A stretch of 11,907 bases of DNA. Origin: a candidate division CSSED10-310 bacterium. GTDB taxonomy: Bacteria; CSSED10-310; JAFGDC01. Below, piece after piece: positions 7,770 through 11,907 of this stretch. Every line of letters begins with the position of its first letter. Within the stretch, counting starts at the first letter, position 1. The notes beneath the pieces were generated by a model that saw nothing but the letters and a program-made list of their open reading frames with translations, had not been told where the DNA came from and made no database searches. The stretch lies in the NCBI GenBank assembly GCA_016932295.1, contig JAFGDC010000321.1, positions 1 through 11,907 of the forward strand, written 5' to 3'. A program made the position numbers and the translations under genes.

Positions 7770-7797
7770 TTGACTTGGTAACAAATCGTGATAATGT
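7770..7797 (+). promoter_or_regulatory. Candidate promoter of the TPR-protein gene
   Basis: This AT-rich stretch has TTGACT (7770-7775, five of six to the -35 consensus). Two -10 candidates overlap: GATAAT (7790-7795, five of six, but only 14 bases from the -35) and TAATGT (7792-7797, weaker, 16 bases away). Neither combination is ideal, so the exact promoter is uncertain. Transcription would start near 7803 and include the hairpin at 7844-7866. Confidence 0.4.
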
Positions 7798-7843
7798 ACC
7801 AGATCGGTTTGAAATAGTGACCGGTGAAAGCCCATTTGAATGC

Positions 7844-7874
7844 CGCCGGTATATCGGTTACCGGCGTTTCTTTT
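7844..7874 (+). terminator. Terminator-like hairpin in the leader of the TPR gene
   Basis: A perfect 8-bp stem, CGCCGGTA (7844-7851) and TACCGGCG (7859-7866), has a 7-base loop and is followed by TTTCTTTT (7867-7874). This is the layout of an intrinsic terminator on the plus strand. It lies 16 bases before ATG 7891 and after the candidate promoter, so it would act as an attenuator. An alternative partner exists: ACCGG in the right arm could also pair with CCGGT at 7821-7825. No T-run is present in the minus direction. Confidence 0.45.
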
Positions 7875-7890
7875 AGGATCGGGAACGGCC

Positions 7891-10800
7891 ATGAGATCAT
7901 TGCTCAGTTACACGTTAGAGACGGTGCTGGAGAAGCCCAACGAATTTCAGATCTATCTCCTCGAAGCCATCAAGCAACGGTATGTTGCCGACAGCAAGGG
8001 GCAGAGCCTGGGTGATTCCCAGATCCAGAAACTTCTGCGCTCAAAAAACCTGCTCATGCAGGAAGAGCGGCTCGCGTTCTTCTGGCGTTTTCAGCAGCTC
8101 AGCACGCTTGGGGCGCTGGCCTTCACGGACATGAATGAGGCTGATTACGTGCGCACCCTGCGGCTTCATTGGCTGCGCCTGGACTTCAAGCCGGTGCTGT
8201 CGAACAAGGATGTCACCGAATTGCTGGAGATGGTGAAGCTCTACCACGTGAAGGAGCGGATGGCCTACGAGTGTGTTCACGAGCAGCACCGCATAGACGT
8301 GGAGGGCGTGACGCGGGAGCGGGCGTTGAAGTGGCTGGTGAAGAAGGCGATCGACGAGGCGTTCAACGATGCCGATGTGGACGTGGAAAACCTGGTTCTC
8401 AAGGCCAGCCAGTTCGCGGCAATGAACTATTTCGAATTGACTCCGAAGGATCTGCAGGCAGTGGGGGATGACATTCCCGATGAGATAGACCGGTATGGCC
8501 TGACGCGGGCCGAGAACCTGGAGGGTTACCGGAAGATCACCGAGATGCGCATCGAATTCGAACTCTGGTACCAGGTGGTGCCGGATATCCTCAAGCGCAA
8601 GCGGGTCCGTTCCCATGCCAAGGAGGAGATCCGCAAATTGATGGGTGACAAGACCGTGGCCGCGGAAATTGCCCACGAAGCCAAGTCATCATCCAGTAAA
8701 AACACCGGCCTGGCCAGCTTCTGTCTGGGTCTCATGGAGGCTGACAAGCGGCATTACGAACCGGCGCTGGAACATTTCAACCGGGCCGTGAAGCAAGGCC
8801 TCACCGATCCGATTCTGCTCATCGAGAAGGCATTCTGCCATTTCAAACTCGGCGAATTCATGGCGGCGGCCCGGATTCTCGATTCCTTCGATCGCCGCAG
8901 CGTCGAGGATAACGACCGGGACTTCCTGCTCGATGTGATCGACGGCTTGCCCACTGGCAGCTACGAGTTGGCCTGGAACCTGGCGCGCAAGTACCGGTTG
9001 ACCTCGAACCTGAAGACCGAGCGGCTCCGCGAGTTCGGCGAGGCGTTTATCGATGCCGGTGAGCTGGATACTGCCAAGAGCATTTTCGAACAGGTTCTCG
9101 AAATCGACAAGAAGGAATTCGACAGCTATTTCTTCCTGGCGCGGATCTGTTACCGGCAGCAGGATATCGCGGGCGCCAAAGCCTGGATCGACAATCTTAT
9201 CAAGTTGGAGCAGCGGAATTTTTATTCCTATTATCGGGCCGCCATGCTGTATCTCGACCTGGGCGACCGCGCCATTGCCATGCAGTTCCTGACGCAGTGT
9301 TTCGAACTGAATGCGGAATACCAGGAGGGCAGGAATCTGCTGGTATCCATTCTGAAGGAAGTCCGTGACAACCTGGCAACCGTGCTGCATGCCGATCCAG
9401 CTCAGGACCCGTCCGGGCTGCTTTCAGCGGCCACCTTCAACAAGCTGCTGAAGAGCCTCGACGAGTATGGCCTGATGCTTTTCGACAGGGAGGCGGCGTC
9501 CGGCGCCAGGACCGAAGGTTCGTCCGTACCGGTTGTGGCAGAGCAGGTCATGAGCGGGTATCTGGAGCGCGCCAAGGGCACGGAGGTGGATCCGGACAAG
9601 GTCGAAAGCCTCCGTTCGATTCGTGACGGACTGTCCCAGTATTTGAAAACCTTCAAACTCCTTGAATCATTGTACGAGAAGGGCAAGAGCGATGATCTGG
9701 TGTTGCTGGCGGCGGAGGAACTGATGGGCCAGCAGCAGTACAGGGCCGCCGGGCAGTTGCTCAGGGAGCACCAGGCGCTGGCCGGAGAGGCGCAGTGGTG
9801 GTACCTCCGTGGTCTCAGCGAATACGAACAGGGTCACCTGGGTGATGCCGAGTCTCATCTCCGGGAGGGCTGGACCCGGGGTCAACCCCGCAGCCTGCTG
9901 TACCTTGGCAGAATCTACGCCCAGCAGAAACGTGTGGGGGAAGCCGCCCAGGTGCTCAACACCTATGTCAGGGAGCATTCCCCCAATCCCGGCACCAGCC
10001 TGGCCATTGCCGAGACCTTCGCCAATTTCGGCGATCTGAAGGCCGCTCAGAATGTGCTGCGTCCCTTCATGGAAGGCGATCCCCCGCCGTCGCTCCTGCT
10101 CAGTTCGATCTATCTCTGCTTCGGTGACACCTTCATCCGCATGGGCGGCAAAAAGCGATCGGAGGCGGAGGAGTATTTCAGACAGGCCCTGGCTCGCGTG
10201 CCGAAGGCGGAATACGTGGAACTCACCAACCGTGCCATCGCCATCTTCCGCCTCACCACCAGGTCGCGGTTCCTGCAGATCGCCATCAAGACTCTGACGC
10301 CGCTCTTCGAACGCCACAAGAGTCCATCGTTGAGCTACTGCCTGGCCCGGATCTATCATGAATCAGCCCAGCAGAGGGAAAAGAAGACCCATTTGCAGAA
10401 GGGGCTCGGTCACGCCATCGATGCCATCGCCAAGGATCCCATCAATTTCAACTACCGCTTTATGGCGGCGGCGCTCCATGATCTCAAGGGCGAGGCCGAG
10501 TTTGCCGCCGAACAGTATTCCGCCGCTCTGGAGCTGGCGCCGCGGCACTTCGAATCCCTCCAGAAATTGGCGATAATCGAGTTCAACCGGGGTAACGACG
10601 ACAAGGCGCTGGATCTTTTCAACCGAGCGTTGCAGCAACAGTCCAACGACGCCATGTTGCACTATTATCTCGCCAAGTTGTACCAGCGCCGCAACGATCT
10701 CAACCGGGCACTCACTCACGCCGCGCACGGCATCGACAACGCCTACGGCCGCCAGGACGCCCAGATCCGCAAGGAACTCACTCAGGACATGTGCGAGTTG

Positions 10801-11646
10801 TTCTACGACACGGTGGAGCGGTCCGTGTTCGCCGCCACCTTCATCCGCGTCATCGCCGATCCGGATCTCATCCATCGCCGGGAAATCGTCACCGCTTTTC
10901 TCCGCGATCTGCCCACCACCGCAGTGCGCGGCGAGACTAAGAACGTGCATGAACTGGCCAAGCCACTCAGTGGCATCGTAGAAAAATTGCAGAGTCATGT
11001 GAGCCTTTTCAACAACATCCCACGCGATCTCAAGAAAACCACCGTGCTCTCTGAACAGCTCATGAAGCGTTGCCTGGCTGATGTCAGGGACCTCACCGGC
11101 CGGGCCGGTGATCCGGTCGCCCAGATCCTCTCAATGCCGGTCTCGCGCCTCCTGGAGAGCAAAGCGCTGGGCGGCTCCGCGGCGGTTCCCGAGGAGGAAT
11201 GGAACGAGCTGAAGGCGGTGATGGACCAGGTGGAGATCGCCAGGAAGCACCGCGTGGAACTGGACAGTATGATCGAGGCGAAGCAGGAAGGCACGTTCGA
11301 CTACCTGCTTGAATTTCTCAGGGCCGGTCACTGGCCCGACAAGGTCATGGATGTCCTGGCCAACCGCATCCTGGCCGGTTCCAAGGCGATGGGGCATCGG
11401 CAGCTTTTCCTCAACAACATCCTGAGCAGCCTGGCCAAGCAGAAAGAGGAAGGCATCGATGAGGGTCTGCATCGCCGGTTTGAAACCTTCTCCAGGCATC
11501 TCATCGCCATCGCGCAGTGGTCCGATCGGCTCGACCAGGCATGGACCAAGCGAGAGGAGATCTCGGAACCGTTGGACAACCTGCCCCTCGCCATCGAAGC
11601 GCTCAAATTCGCCTTTTCTGAACTGGAAAAAGAATTCCAGGCCTGA
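7891..11646 (+). CDS. Large TPR-repeat protein of unknown function
   Basis: A 1251-residue soluble, almost wholly helical protein with no signal peptide or membrane span. I do not recognise the family. Residues 1-260 are a charged helical region without a known motif. A first TPR block runs about 274-500, for example residues 274-305 and 377-440. A second runs about 620-955, clearest at 859-952, where FAAEQYSAALELAPR, KALDLFNRALQQQ and YYLAKLYQRRNDLNRAL follow TPR spacing. The last 290 residues are helical with coiled-coil character. TPR arrays usually mediate protein-protein contacts, so a scaffold or adaptor role is likely. ATG 7891 is preferred over ATG 7840 because the latter would encode its first residues within the leader hairpin; both have weak ribosome sites (GGGA at 7881-7884 precedes 7891). 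It is transcribed divergently from dnaK. Six bases separate it from the next gene. Confidence 0.8.
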   Translation: MRSLLSYTLETVLEKPNEFQIYLLEAIKQRYVADSKGQSLGDSQIQKLLRSKNLLMQEERLAFFWRFQQLSTLGALAFTDMNEADYVRTLRLHWLRLDFKPVLSNKDVTELLEMVKLYHVKERMAYECVHEQHRIDVEGVTRERALKWLVKKAIDEAFNDADVDVENLVLKASQFAAMNYFELTPKDLQAVGDDIPDEIDRYGLTRAENLEGYRKITEMRIEFELWYQVVPDILKRKRVRSHAKEEIRKLMGDKTVAAEIAHEAKSSSSKNTGLASFCLGLMEADKRHYEPALEHFNRAVKQGLTDPILLIEKAFCHFKLGEFMAAARILDSFDRRSVEDNDRDFLLDVIDGLPTGSYELAWNLARKYRLTSNLKTERLREFGEAFIDAGELDTAKSIFEQVLEIDKKEFDSYFFLARICYRQQDIAGAKAWIDNLIKLEQRNFYSYYRAAMLYLDLGDRAIAMQFLTQCFELNAEYQEGRNLLVSILKEVRDNLATVLHADPAQDPSGLLSAATFNKLLKSLDEYGLMLFDREAASGARTEGSSVPVVAEQVMSGYLERAKGTEVDPDKVESLRSIRDGLSQYLKTFKLLESLYEKGKSDDLVLLAAEELMGQQQYRAAGQLLREHQALAGEAQWWYLRGLSEYEQGHLGDAESHLREGWTRGQPRSLLYLGRIYAQQKRVGEAAQVLNTYVREHSPNPGTSLAIAETFANFGDLKAAQNVLRPFMEGDPPPSLLLSSIYLCFGDTFIRMGGKKRSEAEEYFRQALARVPKAEYVELTNRAIAIFRLTTRSRFLQIAIKTLTPLFERHKSPSLSYCLARIYHESAQQREKKTHLQKGLGHAIDAIAKDPINFNYRFMAAALHDLKGEAEFAAEQYSAALELAPRHFESLQKLAIIEFNRGNDDKALDLFNRALQQQSNDAMLHYYLAKLYQRRNDLNRALTHAAHGIDNAYGRQDAQIRKELTQDMCELFYDTVERSVFAATFIRVIADPDLIHRREIVTAFLRDLPTTAVRGETKNVHELAKPLSGIVEKLQSHVSLFNNIPRDLKKTTVLSEQLMKRCLADVRDLTGRAGDPVAQILSMPVSRLLESKALGGSAAVPEEEWNELKAVMDQVEIARKHRVELDSMIEAKQEGTFDYLLEFLRAGHWPDKVMDVLANRILAGSKAMGHRQLFLNNILSSLAKQKEEGIDEGLHRRFETFSRHLIAIAQWSDRLDQAWTKREEISEPLDNLPLAIEALKFAFSELEKEFQA

Positions 11647-11652
11647 CCTCTC

Positions 11653-11907
11653 ATGAAAACCTGGCAGTCCTTCACTCCGGCGTTCACCGCCTGCCGGCGG
11701 CTGCTAGCCTGCCCAGGATCCTGGCGTCGCCTGGCGCGCCTCGGCGCCATCCTGCTCATCGTGTTTTCCTGCTGGGTGCCGGGGGTTCGGGAACTGCACT
11801 GGCTGTTGTCCGGCACCCCGGCACAGGACATCGATGCCGCCCTGGCCGCCGTTCAGGATGCCGTCTTCCAGTTCGTTTTCCCCCACTCATTTGACCAGTC
11901 GCCCCCC
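11653..11907 (+). CDS. N-terminal part of a probable membrane protein (runs off window)
   Basis: An open frame from ATG 11653 reaches the window edge without a stop (85 residues seen). A basic segment (CRRLL ... SWRRLARL) precedes a hydrophobic stretch, LGAILLIVFSCWVPGV, at about residues 29-44, which fits a signal anchor or signal peptide with the positive end inside. The visible remainder (SGTPAQDIDAALAAVQDAV and on) would be extracytoplasmic. It follows the TPR gene after 6 bases with no clear Shine-Dalgarno sequence, so translation may be coupled. The family is not recognisable from this part. Confidence 0.55.
   Translation, partial: MKTWQSFTPAFTACRRLLACPGSWRRLARLGAILLIVFSCWVPGVRELHWLLSGTPAQDIDAALAAVQDAVFQFVFPHSFDQSPP

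Noticed and set aside
7840..7890. Upstream start (ATG 7840) for the TPR protein
   Set aside because: It would add 17 residues encoded by the leader hairpin and its T-rich tail, and has no clear Shine-Dalgarno sequence at good spacing. It is not fully excluded, because ATG 7891 also has only a weak site.

Overview
The window comes from a bacterial chromosome with moderately high GC content (about 58-60 % by eye). The DnaK keeps the insertion in the first quarter of its ATPase domain that is typical of diderm (Gram-negative-type) bacteria. The heat-shock operon is controlled by HspR, not by an HrcA/CIRCE system. This combination suggests a diderm lineage outside the well-studied enterics, for example Acidobacteriota, a deltaproteobacteria-like group or a related candidate phylum. 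The sequence alone does not fix the taxon.

Layout. (1) Positions 1-2376, plus strand, form the end of a polysaccharide or cell-envelope glycan operon: the last codons of an upstream gene, a family 2 glycosyltransferase, a GT4-type glycosyltransferase and a 69-residue single-span membrane protein. The junctions are overlaps or very short gaps, with good Shine-Dalgarno sites. (2) Positions 2508-7457, minus strand, hold a chaperone cluster in the order dnaK, dnaJ (copy 1), hspR, dnaJ (copy 2). It converges with the glycan operon across a 131-base gap. (3) Positions 7350-7890 are a divergent intergenic region. It carries the dnaK promoter with an HspR operator (HAIR-type inverted repeat) built into it, a stretch of about 300 bases with no clear function, and a leader with a terminator-like hairpin for the gene on the other side. 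(4) Positions 7891-11646, plus strand, encode a 1251-residue soluble, helical TPR-repeat protein of unknown function. It is followed 6 bases later by the start of a probable membrane protein that runs off the window.

How it works together. HspR is encoded inside the operon it should repress. Its predicted operator covers the -35 hexamer and spacer of the dnaK promoter, which is the expected autoregulatory loop in which DnaK acts as HspR co-repressor. The less usual points are the absence of grpE from the cluster, two full-length zinc-finger DnaJ proteins flanking hspR, and a perfect 12-bp hairpin between the only good Shine-Dalgarno sequence and the start codon of dnaJ copy 1. The leader hairpin ahead of the large TPR gene and the TPR protein itself are the least explained parts of the window. 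No RNA genes, insertion sequences or CRISPR arrays were seen.
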